A DNA stretch of 6,274 nt from Nonomuraea sp. (lineage in GTDB: Bacteria; Actinomycetota; Actinomycetes; Streptosporangiales; Streptosporangiaceae). The notes under the pieces were generated by a model. It had not been told where the DNA came from. It saw nothing but the letters and a program-made list of their open reading frames with translations, and did no database searches. This document shows, one piece after another, positions 5,371-6,274 of this stretch. A program made the translations under genes and the position numbers. Numbering within the stretch: position 1 is the first letter of the stretch; the number at the start of each line of letters is the position of its first letter. The stretch covers positions 1-6,274 of the forward strand of contig JABFVJ010000323.1 in assembly GCA_013362835.1 (NCBI GenBank). The letters are read 5' to 3'.

Positions 5371-6274
5371 ATGGCGATCGTGATCCGGACGAGCGAGCTG
5401 CCCGCCCGGCGCCGCCATGACGCCTGGCGGGAGGTCGTCTGCGACACGCTCGGTCCGCTCGACCTGCGCATCGACACCGACGCCCCGCTGCGCGGCGAGA
5501 TCGAGCTCGGGCAGCTCGGCCCGCTGGGCGTGGGCCGGGTGCGCACGTCCACGCCCCACAGCGTGCACCGCACGGCCGGGCTGATCCACCGCGACAACCC
5601 CGAGCTGTACCGGGTCGTGCTGGCCGTCTCCGGCACCCCGCTGCTGCGCCAGGACGACCGCTCGGCCCGCCTCGCCAAGGGCGAGTTCACCGTCTACGAC
5701 TTCACCCGGCCCTACGAGCTGGCCTACGACTCGGCCGTGCAGCTCGCCGTGTTCAGCGTCCCGCACGAGTTATTGGCGCTACCGCCGGGCGACCTCGCCG
5801 ATCTCACCGCGGTGCCCATCTCGGGGCTGACCGGCGCGGGCGCGCTGGCCGCGCCGCTGCTGCGCCGGGTGGCCGAGGATCACGACGAGTACGCCCCCGG
5901 CAGCGCCACCCGCCTGGCCACGGTGGTGACCGACCTGATCACCGCGGCCCTCGCCGAACGGGCCGGGCAGATCCAGCGGGTGCCCGACGACGCGCACCGG
6001 CGTACGCTGCTGCTGCGCGTACGCGCCTTCATCGACCAGCATCTGGGCCGCAGCGACCTCGATCCCGGCGCGGTGGCCGCCGCGCACCACATCTCGGTGC
6101 GCTACCTGCACCGGCTGTTCGAGTCCGAGAACACGACGGTGGCCGCGTGGATCAGGCGCCGCCGCCTGGAACGCTGCCGCGACGACCTCGTCGCCGCCCG
6201 CCACCTGTCGGTCAGCGAGGTCGGGGCCCGGTGGGGTCTGCCCGACTCGGCCCACTTCAGCAGGCTGTTCAAGC
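5371..6274 (+). CDS. AraC-family transcriptional regulator with AraC-binding-like N-terminal domain (5' part)
   Basis: This frame has no stop before the right edge, so the gene is cut there; 301 codons are visible, and perhaps 20 or so residues are missing. About residues 15-200 match the N-terminal 'AraC-binding-like' sensor domain found in many actinomycete regulators, with the typical opening RRHDAWREVV (14-23), YRVVLAVSG (80-88) and FTVYDFTRPYEL (106-117). Residues about 213-301 are the AraC DNA-binding domain. The first helix-turn-helix lies around DPGAVAAAHHISVRYLHRLF (231-250), and the second around LSVSEVGARWGLPDSAHFSR (279-298), ending in the characteristic F..LFK. The ligand and targets are not evident. 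It has its own promoter and Shine-Dalgarno after the lipA terminator, so it is probably a separate unit and need not control the lipoate genes. Confidence 0.87.
   Translation, partial: MAIVIRTSELPARRRHDAWREVVCDTLGPLDLRIDTDAPLRGEIELGQLGPLGVGRVRTSTPHSVHRTAGLIHRDNPELYRVVLAVSGTPLLRQDDRSARLAKGEFTVYDFTRPYELAYDSAVQLAVFSVPHELLALPPGDLADLTAVPISGLTGAGALAAPLLRRVAEDHDEYAPGSATRLATVVTDLITAALAERAGQIQRVPDDAHRRTLLLRVRAFIDQHLGRSDLDPGAVAAAHHISVRYLHRLFESENTTVAAWIRRRRLERCRDDLVAARHLSVSEVGARWGLPDSAHFSRLFK

Overview
The window looks like chromosomal DNA from a high-GC actinomycete. Third codon positions are almost all G or C, and AGG is used often for arginine alongside CGC and CGG. Several genes start without a Shine-Dalgarno site, just downstream of a TANNNT-type -10 box. 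The proteins resemble those of Streptosporangiaceae/Nonomuraea-like organisms. That placement is an inference from codon style and protein flavour, not from a search.

Layout, all genes on the + strand: (1) the 3' end of the E2 acyltransferase of the 2-oxo-acid dehydrogenase complex (sucB type), closed by a strong hairpin terminator; (2) a TIGR01777-type atypical SDR/epimerase-like protein; (3) a peptidase E-like (family S51) Ser hydrolase with a good Shine-Dalgarno; (4) lipB, octanoyltransferase; (5) a two-TM membrane protein that resembles M48 metallopeptidases but has lost the HExxH zinc motif; (6) lipA, lipoyl synthase, followed by a second hairpin terminator; (7) the 5' part of an AraC-family regulator, which runs off the right edge.

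The theme is protein lipoylation. LipB puts an octanoyl group on the lipoyl domain of E2-type proteins, LipA inserts two sulfurs to make lipoyl, and the E2 encoded at the left edge is a main client. The peptidase, epimerase-like and M48-like genes have no known role in lipoylation.

Regulatory structure: four starts (genes 2, 4, 5 and 6) have a -10-like hexamer ending 6-7 nt before the start codon and no usable Shine-Dalgarno, which suggests leaderless mRNAs. The two short gaps on either side of the M48-like gene each hold a perfect palindrome, 14 bp before that gene and 16 bp before lipA, placed where an operator would be.

The main items for a second look are: LipB has Gln146 where the family has its catalytic Lys; the M48-like protein between lipB and lipA is apparently catalytically dead; the two palindromes; and a patch of about 110 bp in the epimerase-like gene with sharply different codon use. 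No mobile element, CRISPR array or RNA gene was seen, and no stretch over 300 bases lacks a gene.
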